From Bacteroidota bacterium (lineage in GTDB: Bacteria; Bacteroidota; Bacteroidia; 2-12-FULL-35-15), in assembly GCA_003151815.1 (NCBI GenBank), contig PLYN01000045.1, positions 1-64,000 of the forward strand: 64,000 bases of DNA. The letters are read 5' to 3'. This document shows, piece after piece, positions 42,695 through 52,388 of this stretch (positions within the stretch are counted from its first letter, which is position 1; the number at the start of each line of letters is the position of its first letter). A program made the translations under genes and the position numbers. The notes under the pieces were generated by a model. The model made no database searches. It saw only the letters and a list, made by a program, of their open reading frames with translations, and was not told the origin of the DNA.

Positions 42695-43354
42695 ATGAAA
42701 ATCCGATCTATACAATTATTAGTTGCGTTGCTTGCACTTGTTATAAATGAGGCATCTGCACAAAAATTTAAAATGGGAGTAATTGCTGGTTTTGTAGCTT
42801 CAGATGTGGTGGGCATTGATCCCCAAGATACTGATTTTCATAAAGCAGGTGTTACTTTAGGTGGATTATTAAATACAAAAATATCTGAAAATAATTCGAT
42901 ACAATTTGAAATTTTATTTACACAAAAAGGCAGCTTACAACCAGCAGACTCCGCTAATAATTATAATTTTTATAAATTAAGTTTAAATTATGTTGAAGTA
43001 CCTTTAATGTTCAGGCATAATATAATATTCAATATAAAGCAAAAACCTGTTGACCGATTTTATATAGAAGCGGGACCTTCGTATGGAAGAATAGTGAGCA
43101 TAAAAGAAAATAGTAATGGGAATATCATTACGAATGTTAATAATTTTAATAAAAATGAGGTAGCGTTGAATGTAGGGATAGGTAGTAGAATATTAAAAAA
43201 TCTTTACTTTAATGTTCGATTCTCCAATTCCATTATTTCAGCGGTAAAAAACAATAAACAACTCAATAGTTTTATTTGGTATACTTATAATAAGGGCGAT
43301 AATGTTGTGATGTCATTCAGCCTAAGGTATGTTTTTGATCCGGGGAATAATTAA
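42695..43354 (+). CDS. outer-membrane beta-barrel protein (porin-family)
   Basis: Signal peptide ...NEASAQKFKMGVIAGFVASDVVG...FTQKGS...YVEVPLMFRH; start trimmed to ATG. Confidence 0.85.
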   Translation: MKIRSIQLLVALLALVINEASAQKFKMGVIAGFVASDVVGIDPQDTDFHKAGVTLGGLLNTKISENNSIQFEILFTQKGSLQPADSANNYNFYKLSLNYVEVPLMFRHNIIFNIKQKPVDRFYIEAGPSYGRIVSIKENSNGNIITNVNNFNKNEVALNVGIGSRILKNLYFNVRFSNSIISAVKNNKQLNSFIWYTYNKGDNVVMSFSLRYVFDPGNN

Positions 43355-43405
43355 ACCAACAAATGTTATTTTTTGCACCTTTAATTTAAAGATTAATCAA
43401 TACTT

Positions 43406-44947
43406 TTATATTACCCCAACCTTCACTTTTTTCCCGGGCAACAAATTATAATTAATCCCAAAATTATTTAAACGCTTGATTTCTTCTACTGTAGTTTTAT
43501 ATTTTAGTGCAATTTTATATAAGGAATCACCTTTTTCAATCGTATAATATTTAAATCCTCCGGAATTATTGTTGTTCGGTTTGTGTTCAGCCAATTCGCT
43601 ATTCTCTTTGGACTCCTTTGCAGATGATAATTTAGTTTCAACTTTAGAAACCATATTTTTCTCTACGGGTTTCTTGGCATTTAAATAAATGATTAATTTT
43701 TTTCCCACATGAACAGAATTTGTTGAAATACCATTCCAGGTTTTTATGTCAGCAACTGTGCAACCATTTTTTTTAGCAATTGTATTCAGATTCTCGCCAT
43801 GTTTAACAATATAAGTTTTGGTAGTTGTTTTTTCAATTAAAACATCCTGACTTATTACCACATCCTTTCTTAAATAATTGTAGATGTTCGCCTCATTATT
43901 TACAAACATTCCCATTTTGTTTGCAGGAAGTGTTAATGTGCTAAGTTGTCCTTCTACCACAGGAATTACTCGTTTTTTGTAACATGGATTTAAGTATTGA
44001 AGTTCTTCCTCGGGAATATTGAGCATGGAAGAAATCTGATAAAATGAAAGTTGTTTTTTTACTGTTACCGTATCCACTTGTAAAAATATTTTTTTAGGAA
44101 TTGCAGATCGGATATTATGCTCGGCAGTGTAATTCATAATGTAATTTACTGCAATAAATGCCGGAATATATCCTTGTGTTTCTTTCGGTAAAAACGGCCG
44201 AATTTCCCAATAGGTTTTTTTTCCTCCGCTTCTGCGAATAGCCTTGTATACGGTTCCCGGACCACCGTTGTATGCGGCAAGAACTAAATCCCAATCACCA
44301 AACATTTTGTATAAATATTGAAAATATTCGCATGCCGCAGTCGTTGATTTATAGGGGTCGCAGCGTTCATCAACATAAGATGAAACTTGTAATCCAAACA
44401 TTTTGCCGGTTGGATACATAAATTGCCATAAGCCCATTGCACCCGTTCGGCTTTTTGCCATTGGGTTTAAAGCCGATTCACAAATTGCAAGGTATTTGAG
44501 TTCTAAAGGCAAATTATATTTATCCAAGGATTCTTCAAATAGAGGAAAATATAATTGCGACAATGCCATTACCCTTGAAACTAATTCGCGCCTACGCATG
44601 GTATACATATTAATGTATCCTTGAACAACAGAGTTGTATTGCAAATCGAAAGGAGAAGCAGCGTCTAATTTCATCAAACGTGCTTCATAAATCATTTCAT
44701 CGTAACGGGGAACAGAATCAATCTTAAAATTATATTTGGGATTAACCGAATAATTTACTTTTTCATATCCTCTTTCAAACAGATCCAGTTTGTAAAGACT
44801 GTCGAGTGCAGCAACAATGGGATCATCTTCTATTGTAACCGGTTCGTAACTTACCTGAGAAAAACTACGAACAATGTTTCCCGTCCCAAAAAACGCAAAG
44901 AAAAAGGTGATACAAAATAAAATTTCAGGATGCTTTTTCAAATTCAT
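43406..44947 (-). CDS. lytic transglycosylase with C-terminal LysM repeats (MltD-like)
   Basis: YNLPLELKYLAICESALNPMAKSRTGAMGLWQFMYPTGKMFGL...; YIVKHGENLNTIAKKNGCTVADIKTWNG; YYTIEKGDSLYKIALKYKTTVEEIKRLNNFG. Confidence 0.95.
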   Translation of the reverse strand: MNLKKHPEILFCITFFFAFFGTGNIVRSFSQVSYEPVTIEDDPIVAALDSLYKLDLFERGYEKVNYSVNPKYNFKIDSVPRYDEMIYEARLMKLDAASPFDLQYNSVVQGYINMYTMRRRELVSRVMALSQLYFPLFEESLDKYNLPLELKYLAICESALNPMAKSRTGAMGLWQFMYPTGKMFGLQVSSYVDERCDPYKSTTAACEYFQYLYKMFGDWDLVLAAYNGGPGTVYKAIRRSGGKKTYWEIRPFLPKETQGYIPAFIAVNYIMNYTAEHNIRSAIPKKIFLQVDTVTVKKQLSFYQISSMLNIPEEELQYLNPCYKKRVIPVVEGQLSTLTLPANKMGMFVNNEANIYNYLRKDVVISQDVLIEKTTTKTYIVKHGENLNTIAKKNGCTVADIKTWNGISTNSVHVGKKLIIYLNAKKPVEKNMVSKVETKLSSAKESKENSELAEHKPNNNNSGGFKYYTIEKGDSLYKIALKYKTTVEEIKRLNNFGINYNLLPGKKVKVGVI

Positions 44948-44966
44948 TCAATGAAGATAAGAAAAA

Positions 44967-46394
44967 TTAAAACTTATCCATCAAATATTTAGAGAAGGAC
45001 AATAAATTTGCTTCGGAAAAACTTTTTGAAATCAGCTGAACGCCGAAAGGCAAGCCATTGGAATGTTTCCCCATAGGTAAAGAAATAGCAGGAAGTCCGG
45101 CAATATTAGCCTGTACAGTATAAATATCTTCCAGGTACATTGTTATAGGATCAGCACTTTTTTGTCCGAATTCAAAAGCGGTTCCGGGAGTTGTAGGTAA
45201 AATAATAAAATCATAATCAGCTAAAATTTCATTGGTTTTATTTTGAAGAATTCTGCGAACACGTTGTGCTTTGGAATAATATGCATCGTAATATCCTGAA
45301 CTTAATACAAAAGTACCAAGCATAATTCTTCGTTTCACTTCGGTTCCAAAACCTTCTGTACGCGATTTTTTATAAACTGATTCAAGGTCGGTAGAATTGT
45401 CACTTCGGTAACCATAATGTACTCCATCATAACGAGAAAGATTGGAAGAAGATTCGGCAGTTGTTAAAAGATAATAAGTTGGAACCAAATAATCCAAATA
45501 AGGAAAATCAACTGCTTCAACAGTATGTCCTTCAGCCCTTAGTTTGTTTATAATCTCATTTATACGGGTTTTAATTTCAGAGTCGAGCCCGGTACTTTCC
45601 AAACAATCTTTTAAATATGCTATCCGCAATTTTTGAGATTTTGAATTTAATTCCTTTGAATATGCAGGAACAGGTTTGGAAGATACAGTGCTATCGTATT
45701 CATCTTTACCGGAAATCACTTCCATAATGATTGCAGCATCATCAATGTTTTTGGTAATAGGTCCGATTTGATCAAATGATGAGGCATAAGCAATTGCACC
45801 ATAGCGGGAAACTCTTGCATACGTTGGCTTTAAGCCTACTACGCCACAAAAAGATGCAGGCTGACGAATTGAACCTCCTGTATCTGTCCCCAATGCTGCC
45901 AGGCATAAATCAGCGGCAACAGCAACAGCAGAACCGCCGGAAGAACCACCGGGGACACACTTTAAATTGTGGGGGTTTAATGTATTTCCGAAAGCTGAAC
46001 TTTCAGTTGAGCTTCCCATCGCGAATTCATCACAATTGGTACGACCAATGATAATAGCATCTTCGGCTAACAAACGTTCTACAACAGTTGCACTGAAAAG
46101 TGATTCAAAACCTTCCAGTATTTTTGAGGATCCCGAAAGTTGATGACCTTTATAACAAATATTATCTTTGATGGCAATGACCACCCCTGCAAGCTTTCCG
46201 GAAGTTTTATTTTTTATTTTTTCATCGGTAGCTTTCGCCTTTTCCATTGCTGATTTTTCAAACACTTCTAAAAATGCATTCAGGTGCTTATTCGTGTTTA
46301 TTCGGTCAATGTAAGTTTGAGTAAGCTCAACACAGGTAATTTTGTTGTTGAATAGGTCGGATTGTACTTCGGAAAGGGAGTTGTAAGTCTTCAC
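44967..46394 (-). CDS. gatA: Asp-tRNA(Asn)/Glu-tRNA(Gln) amidotransferase subunit A
   Basis: GVVIAIKDNICYKGHQLSGSSKIL...GSSTESSAFGNTLNPHNLKCVPGGSSGGSAVAVAADLCLAALGTDTGGSIRQPASFCGVVGLKPTY. Confidence 0.97.
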   Translation of the reverse strand: MKTYNSLSEVQSDLFNNKITCVELTQTYIDRINTNKHLNAFLEVFEKSAMEKAKATDEKIKNKTSGKLAGVVIAIKDNICYKGHQLSGSSKILEGFESLFSATVVERLLAEDAIIIGRTNCDEFAMGSSTESSAFGNTLNPHNLKCVPGGSSGGSAVAVAADLCLAALGTDTGGSIRQPASFCGVVGLKPTYARVSRYGAIAYASSFDQIGPITKNIDDAAIIMEVISGKDEYDSTVSSKPVPAYSKELNSKSQKLRIAYLKDCLESTGLDSEIKTRINEIINKLRAEGHTVEAVDFPYLDYLVPTYYLLTTAESSSNLSRYDGVHYGYRSDNSTDLESVYKKSRTEGFGTEVKRRIMLGTFVLSSGYYDAYYSKAQRVRRILQNKTNEILADYDFIILPTTPGTAFEFGQKSADPITMYLEDIYTVQANIAGLPAISLPMGKHSNGLPFGVQLISKSFSEANLLSFSKYLMDKF

Positions 46395-46475
46395 AAATTG
46401 GGTGAATCAGTAAATAATAAACACAAAATCCCCTACAAATGCAGGGGAAAAGGGCGTATGAAGAAATAAAAAGTA

Positions 46476-46679
46476 TTAGTCTTTTTTCTCAGGAGTTGTA
46501 GCGCCAGTGTTTCCGGCATCAACACCCTTAGATGCATCCTTAAAATCTTTCATTCCTTTACCTAAGCCCTTCATTAATTCAGGGATTTTTTTACCGCCAA
46601 AAAGCAATAAAACAATCACCAAAACTACTATCATTTCAGAACCACCAAGTCCAAAAAGAAGAAATATACTATTTAACAT
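46476..46679 (-). CDS. tatA: twin-arginine translocase TatA/TatE family subunit
   Basis: [44 protein letters not shown]. Confidence 0.95.
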   Translation of the reverse strand: MLNSIFLLFGLGGSEMIVVLVIVLLLFGGKKIPELMKGLGKGMKDFKDASKGVDAGNTGATTPEKKD

Positions 46680-46762
46680 GTTGCTTGAGTTTTAAATATA
46701 TTACAAAGGTAATAAAATATCAATGAGAATCAAAAGTCTAAAACTAATACTCATTCCTTGAC

Positions 46763-46790
46763 TCAGATTCTGAATCAAATTCAGAATGAC
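46763..46790. repeat. palindromic intergenic repeat ATTCTGAATCAAATTCAGAAT
   Basis: TTCTGAAT-CAA-ATTCAGAA inverted repeat next to the M23 peptidase stop. Confidence 0.6.
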
Positions 46791-46798
46791 TTACGCCA

Positions 46799-48055
46799 TT
46801 AATTATTCTTAAATAACCAATCTTCGGGATTAAACTTAATTTGTCCTTTCCATAATTCGAAGTGCAAAACAGTATTAGAGCCTTCTTCATCAAAAACGAT
46901 AGAAGCAATTTGTTGTTTTGTTTTAACTTTATCACCCACTTTAACATAAATTTCTTTAAGGTTCGAGTATATTGTCAAAAACTCACCGTGGCGGATTAAT
47001 ATAAATTTACCTGAGCCCGGCATATTTACAATCGCTTTCACCTCTCCATCAAAAACTGCACGCGCCAAAGATCCGGTGTTTGTTGTAATGTCGATGCCAT
47101 TATTATTAATATCAATATTAGGCATCAAGGGATGCGGATGAACTCCGAAACGTTCGCTAATAATGCCTTTTACAACAGGCCAAGGAAGCCTGCTTTTATT
47201 GCTGGCGAATGAATTGGAGAGTATTTGTGATTCAGGTGTTAAAATCAATCTTTGCGGTTTTTCTTTGTTCTCTTTTACAGCTTCATTCTGTGCTTTTTCA
47301 AGTTCTTTTTGAATTACCTGCAATATCGCTTGTTGAAATTTTTCTGCGTCGGCTTTCTTTTTCTTTAAGTCTTTTTTAAGTTTACTTTCTTGCTCCTGAA
47401 GTTGTGAAAATACGCGCTCTTTCTCGGTTTTTTCGGTTGATAGATTTTGTTTTTCAGCTTGTTCACTTGTCAGCAAAACACGCTGATCGGATTTTTTAGC
47501 TTCCAGATCCTGAATTTTTTGATTTAAAATAGCTTTCGTTTGTGTGATCAGTTCTGCTTGCTTATGGCGATAATCGCTATACTGCTGAAGATATTTTAAG
47601 CGCATAAATGCCTGTTGAAAATCATTGGAAGCAAAAATAAACATCAAGCGGCTATAAGCATTTTGATTTTTATATGCGTAATAAATCATTTTAGCATACT
47701 CCGCTTTTAATTTTAATAAATCGTTTTGCAGTTCATTAATTGCATAGTTGTTTTCATTTATTTGACGATTAAGCACCCTTATTTCAGAGTTGATAGTTGT
47801 AATTAACTCTTCACGCACACTTATTTTTTTATTTAATGTAACCAGTTGATTTAATGAAAGTCGTTTATTTTTTTTTGTTTCGTCAAGCAATTCATTGGTG
47901 TATTTTATTTCATTTTGTAATTGCTTCTTTTTGTTCTCTAAATATTCTTTGGATTGTTTTTGAGCAAACGAATTACTTGTATTCAGCAGCGCCAAACACC
48001 AAATCACGATGAAAGAAAGACACTTATTGTTTTTCTTTGTAAATAATTTGCTCAT
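46799..48055 (-). CDS. murein hydrolase activator EnvC-like/M23 peptidase-family protein
   Basis: Coiled coil plus GIDITTNTGSLARAVFDGEVKAIVNMPGSGKFILIRHGEFLTIYSNLKEIYVKVGDKV. Confidence 0.92.
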   Translation of the reverse strand: MSKLFTKKNNKCLSFIVIWCLALLNTSNSFAQKQSKEYLENKKKQLQNEIKYTNELLDETKKNKRLSLNQLVTLNKKISVREELITTINSEIRVLNRQINENNYAINELQNDLLKLKAEYAKMIYYAYKNQNAYSRLMFIFASNDFQQAFMRLKYLQQYSDYRHKQAELITQTKAILNQKIQDLEAKKSDQRVLLTSEQAEKQNLSTEKTEKERVFSQLQEQESKLKKDLKKKKADAEKFQQAILQVIQKELEKAQNEAVKENKEKPQRLILTPESQILSNSFASNKSRLPWPVVKGIISERFGVHPHPLMPNIDINNNGIDITTNTGSLARAVFDGEVKAIVNMPGSGKFILIRHGEFLTIYSNLKEIYVKVGDKVKTKQQIASIVFDEEGSNTVLHFELWKGQIKFNPEDWLFKNN

Positions 48056-48977
48056 AATTATTCGGAATTTTAAATGGGAAACTTTGTTCTTCGTTTAATT
48101 GAATTTTAGTATATACAATAGATATCTTAACATTTTTTTGAGCTTTAACACTAAAATTCATTTTTTGAGGAAACAATTGAGTTGAATCCAACTTTATGAA
48201 ATCATAAAAACCGGCATCAAAACTCCGCTCAGGATTAAATTCATAAAATAGGATACGAGAAATTTTATATGTTTCAGGAGTCAGATAAATGCTTTGTGCA
48301 GGCTCTTTCAATTCTTTTCCTTTTTCCATTACTCTGCGAAGCTTATATTTTCGGATGGTTCCAAGCGTATAATGACAATTACTATTGCCGGCTTTTATTT
48401 TTTCGTCCTCATCATAAAACTCAACACTATTACCTATCAATAATGATTGAAGCATTTCAAAATCCAACTGAGTGTTCAATAATTTGCTAATATATGAGAA
48501 GTCTCCTTTAAAATATTTATTATCGATGCGATTCATAAAACTTACAGAATCTCTAGTAATCAATATTCTAGCCCCTTCAATTCCTAATTTAGAAATTGAC
48601 ATCCAAATAATGCTATCTTTTTTCATGCGCAAAGAAGAGGTAAATGAATTAAAGGAGCTATCAATAACGGTTTCAATAGAGATCTTTGCATTTAACTTGT
48701 TAAAACGAAATTCATTTGATTTTAAATTTGCTGTTAGCGTTTTTGCATTTTTATAATCTAAATTACATCTTGTGGCAGCATGTGAGATTTTTTGTTGCTG
48801 TTTGCAGGAAGTAAGGAGAATTGAAAATAATAATAATCCCCCTAGCCCCTGTTTAAATGGGGAATAAAAAAGAAAATTTATTAATCTATTTTTAAATTTC
48901 GCATATTCGCAAAATCCCCCTAACCCCCTTTGCAAGGGGGAATAGAAAACAAAAAAATGAACAAAAGGATTATTCAT
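48024..48977 (-). CDS. DUF4292-like lipoprotein
   Basis: LLLFSILLTSCKQQQK lipobox, then LKSNEFRFNKLNAKISIETVIDSSFNSFTSSLRMKKDSIIWMSISKLGIEGARILIT; start uncertain. Confidence 0.75.
   Translation of the reverse strand: MNNPFVHFFVFYSPLQRGLGGFCEYAKFKNRLINFLFYSPFKQGLGGLLLFSILLTSCKQQQKISHAATRCNLDYKNAKTLTANLKSNEFRFNKLNAKISIETVIDSSFNSFTSSLRMKKDSIIWMSISKLGIEGARILITRDSVSFMNRIDNKYFKGDFSYISKLLNTQLDFEMLQSLLIGNSVEFYDEDEKIKAGNSNCHYTLGTIRKYKLRRVMEKGKELKEPAQSIYLTPETYKISRILFYEFNPERSFDAGFYDFIKLDSTQLFPQKMNFSVKAQKNVKISIVYTKIQLNEEQSFPFKIPNNYEQIIYKEKQ
48836..48866. repeat. interspersed palindromic repeat, copy 1
   Basis: atccccctagcccctgtttaaatggggaata inside the lipoprotein N-terminal reading frame. Confidence 0.75.
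48913..48944. repeat. interspersed palindromic repeat, copy 2
   Basis: aatccccctaaccccctttgcaagggggaata inside the lipoprotein N-terminal reading frame. Confidence 0.75.
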
Positions 48978-50766
48978 ACAGTTTTTTGTCAGCAATTTTT
49001 TTATCTATAAAATCAGATGTACCACCCGCTTTTTTGGCATCCATCCAATATTTTATTGCGTTTTCGATATCGTTAAGTTTGTATAATACATCACCATAGT
49101 GCTCCAGCAATGTTCCGTTATCACTTCCACCATTGGCAATTGCTTTTCCAATCCAAAGTTTCGCATCATCGTATTTTTTCATCTGATATAGAATCCAACC
49201 ATAAGTATCCTGATACGAACTGCTATTGGGCTCTATTTCTATACTTTTTTTAGACATCGCTTCCGCTTTTTCTAACTTAATATTTCGTAAGGATAAGTAA
49301 TAGGCAAAATTATTTAACACATAACTATTTTTAGGATCTAACTCTAAAGCTTTGTCATAAGCCGAATCAGAAGCTATATAGTTTTTCAATTGATTTTGGG
49401 CATCTCCCAAGTTTGCATAAAATTGAGAAAGGAACTGTTCGTTATCATAAACAAATTCTTTCCCTTCATTCAGTGAAGCAACAGCTGTATTAAAATCTTT
49501 AAGATGAATGTTGGCGGCTCCGTTTAAAAAATAAGGCAATGCCTGGTTTGGAAATAATTCCATTGCTTCCTTGCTTTCTTTTTGCATTGAAACGAAATCA
49601 TTTAATTCCGAATCAATAATCAACAGTTGATTCCAAAGAGCATACTTTTCCTTATCCAGTGTAATTGCTTTTCTGTATTGTATTCTGGCATCTTCTAATT
49701 TTTTATCTCGATATAAAAAATCTCCATAAATAGAAAATGCTTTAGCTTCATCGGGATGTACTTCGATAATTATTTTACATAATTCATCAGCATCTGATTT
49801 CAACTCAGCATACGTTTCGGTAATAGAATAATAAGATAAAAGAATTTTAACCTTCGTATTGATATCTAATTCTTTGCTTTTAAAAGCAATTTTTATTTCA
49901 TCAAATGCTTTATCCCTTTGGTGTTGATTTCGGTAATAATCGGCTAATGTTAAATGGGCGTAAGGATCTTCCGGATTTAATTTTAGTAAATCGTAATATG
50001 CTGCAAACGCTTTTTCGCTTTGTCCGTTACCCTGATATAATTCGCCCAATATGCCATAATATTTACCTTCTTTCGGAAATGTTTTAATTAATTTTTGCAC
50101 TTCGACTAAAGCTTTATCAAAATTATTTGTCGCCTTAAAAATTCTGATCTTTTGCATAGATGCATCATCAGTAACACCAACCCTTTTTTCTACTTCGTCA
50201 TACATTTTTATTGCTTCATTTGCTTTATTTAATACTAAATAAACATTTGCGATTTCATAATAATATTCAATATGATCAGGATATTCCTTCAGCAATTTTT
50301 GATACACGCTTATAACTTCCTGATACTGCTTATCTTCTTTTAAACACTCTATATAGAGCAATTGATACCATGTATTCTTAGGGTCGAGCTGCGCAGCCTT
50401 TTTACTATATATTAATGCGTTACGTTTATTGTTTTGAAATGCATAAATATTAGCCAACTCATACAACGTTGCTGCATTATTGGGGTTAATGCGTAAGGCT
50501 TGCAAAAAAAGTGATTCGGCCAGATCATAGTTTCCTAAAATTTTTTCTTTATTAGCATTAAAAAAATGGTATTCGAATTCAACTCTTTCTTTGTCAGATA
50601 AATGACTTCCATCAGCCCATTGTGAGTTTGTTGAATATTGTTTGGATTCCTTTCTATTCTCTAAATTTGTTCTTAATGTTTTGCATGCAGAAAAAGAAAG
50701 CATAGCAAGCACAACAAGTAAAAAACGAGTGCGAAACAAAGAAAAAGAAATATTAAAATTTTTCAA
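48970..50766 (-). CDS. tetratricopeptide-repeat lipoprotein
   Basis: Lipobox MLSFSACK and many TPR motifs (e.g. ALRINPNNAATLYELANIYAFQNNKRNALIYSKKAAQLDPKN). Confidence 0.95.
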   Translation of the reverse strand: MKNFNISFSLFRTRFLLVVLAMLSFSACKTLRTNLENRKESKQYSTNSQWADGSHLSDKERVEFEYHFFNANKEKILGNYDLAESLFLQALRINPNNAATLYELANIYAFQNNKRNALIYSKKAAQLDPKNTWYQLLYIECLKEDKQYQEVISVYQKLLKEYPDHIEYYYEIANVYLVLNKANEAIKMYDEVEKRVGVTDDASMQKIRIFKATNNFDKALVEVQKLIKTFPKEGKYYGILGELYQGNGQSEKAFAAYYDLLKLNPEDPYAHLTLADYYRNQHQRDKAFDEIKIAFKSKELDINTKVKILLSYYSITETYAELKSDADELCKIIIEVHPDEAKAFSIYGDFLYRDKKLEDARIQYRKAITLDKEKYALWNQLLIIDSELNDFVSMQKESKEAMELFPNQALPYFLNGAANIHLKDFNTAVASLNEGKEFVYDNEQFLSQFYANLGDAQNQLKNYIASDSAYDKALELDPKNSYVLNNFAYYLSLRNIKLEKAEAMSKKSIEIEPNSSSYQDTYGWILYQMKKYDDAKLWIGKAIANGGSDNGTLLEHYGDVLYKLNDIENAIKYWMDAKKAGGTSDFIDKKIADKKLYE

Positions 50767-50824
50767 AAAACTTTATGTTAAAAATATATTTGGCAAAAAC
50801 CCGACAGGAATAACGAATTGTGCA

Positions 50825-51823
50825 TTATCTAATAGTACTAAAATCACTCATACTCACATCACTTGATTTTCCTGTAAATTCGGCATAATTGCCTATCATG
50901 GAATTGCTTAATTCAGCATTTAAAATTTTACTGTTTGTTTGAATAATACAATTTTTTACGATAGAATTTTTAACGACAGAATTTCCACCGATAGAAGCAT
51001 ATGGTCCAACAGTTGAATCAATAAGTTGCACATTTTCTCCAATAAAACAAGGCTCTATAATAGTAGAATTATTATTCACAAAGTTAGCATTACGCACCTT
51101 GTTCTTATTAACTTCCAAGATCCGTTGGTTGGTATAAACCGTAGCATCTTTATTTCCGCAATCGAGCCACTCGGTTACTTTACCGGGCGTAAACCTGGTA
51201 CCCTTTGCTTTCATATTTTCAAGTGCATTGGTAAGCTGGTACTCGCCTTTTTCAGTAATTTTATTATCAAGTAAATATTGTAATTCACTTTTTAAATATT
51301 CCCCATCTTTAAAATAGTAGATACCGATAATGGCAAGGTCAGAAACAAATTCCTGAGGCTTTTCAACAAACTCTGTTATCATATTATTGGCATCCAGTTT
51401 CACAACACCAAAAGGTTTTGGTTCCTCTACTTTTTGCACCCAAATAATACCTTCCTGCGAAGAATCCATTTTAAAGTTCGCCACAAAAAGAGTATCCGCA
51501 AAGGCCACAACAATTTTCCCTGTCAGGCATTCCTTTGCACACATTATTGCGTGAGCGGTACCAAGCGGTTCATCCTGATAATAAATGCTACCCTTTGCTC
51601 CCAGACTTTCGGCAACAGCTATCAGATTATTTTCGGCTTCTTTTCCGAAACGCCCAACCACAAAAGCTATTTCATCAACTTGTTCATCACAAACTTTTGT
51701 GATATCTTCTACAATATGCTGAACCATTGGTTTACCGGCAATCGGAATTAATGGTTTTGGGGTTGTAAGTGTATGTGGCCTCATACGTTTGCCCATCCCG
51801 GCCATAGGAATTATTATTTTCAT
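50825..51823 (-). CDS. sugar-1-phosphate nucleotidyltransferase
   Basis: MKIIIPMAGMGKRMRPHTLTTPKPLIPIAGKPMVQHI; C-terminal left-handed beta-helix-like repeats; start trimmed. Confidence 0.93.
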   Translation of the reverse strand: MKIIIPMAGMGKRMRPHTLTTPKPLIPIAGKPMVQHIVEDITKVCDEQVDEIAFVVGRFGKEAENNLIAVAESLGAKGSIYYQDEPLGTAHAIMCAKECLTGKIVVAFADTLFVANFKMDSSQEGIIWVQKVEEPKPFGVVKLDANNMITEFVEKPQEFVSDLAIIGIYYFKDGEYLKSELQYLLDNKITEKGEYQLTNALENMKAKGTRFTPGKVTEWLDCGNKDATVYTNQRILEVNKNKVRNANFVNNNSTIIEPCFIGENVQLIDSTVGPYASIGGNSVVKNSIVKNCIIQTNSKILNAELSNSMIGNYAEFTGKSSDVSMSDFSTIR

Positions 51824-51830
51824 AGATAAG

Positions 51831-51870
51831 CCCCACCCCTTCATTCCCTCCCCAAAGGGGAGGGGGTATT
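51831..51870. repeat. C/T-rich interspersed palindromic repeat
   Basis: agccccaccccttcattccctccccaaaggggagggggt. Confidence 0.75.
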
Positions 51871-51917
51871 GGTGAGATAATTAGTTATTATCAAATAGTT
51901 TTATTCATTCAATCCCA

Positions 51918-51952
51918 CCTCCCTCTCCTTTGGAGAGGGTTGGGGTGAGGCT
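51918..51952. repeat. C/T-rich interspersed palindromic repeat, opposite orientation
   Basis: cccacctccctctcctttggagagggttggggtgaggct. Confidence 0.75.
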
Positions 51953-51953
51953 A

Positions 51954-52388
51954 TTATTTTGTTCCGGTATGTCCGAAACCTCCGGCTCCACGGTCTGTAT
52001 CAATTAATTGTTCTACTTGTATCCATTCAGCTTGTTCGTGCTTTGCGATAACCATTTGCGCCACCCGTTCACCATCATTAATAATAAAATCCTGATTAGA
52101 AATATTTACCAGGATCACTTTTATTTCACCTCTGTAATCTGCATCAATAGTGCCTGGCGAGTTAAGAACGGTTACCCCGTTTTTAAAAGCCAAACCACTT
52201 CGCGGACGAATTTGCGCTTCAAAACCAAGAGGTATTTCCAAAAATAAACCGGTTGATACCAAGGTGCGTTCTAACGATTTTAATACAATTGGTTCTTCAA
52301 TATTGGCACGTAAATCCATACCGGCTGCTCCTTCCGTTGCATAACCCGGCAATTCGTGTTTCGATCTGTTTATAATTTTTATTTTCAT
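51954..52388 (-). CDS. dut: dUTP diphosphatase
   Basis: [64 protein letters not shown]. Confidence 0.98.
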   Translation of the reverse strand: MKIKIINRSKHELPGYATEGAAGMDLRANIEEPIVLKSLERTLVSTGLFLEIPLGFEAQIRPRSGLAFKNGVTVLNSPGTIDADYRGEIKVILVNISNQDFIINDGERVAQMVIAKHEQAEWIQVEQLIDTDRGAGGFGHTGTK

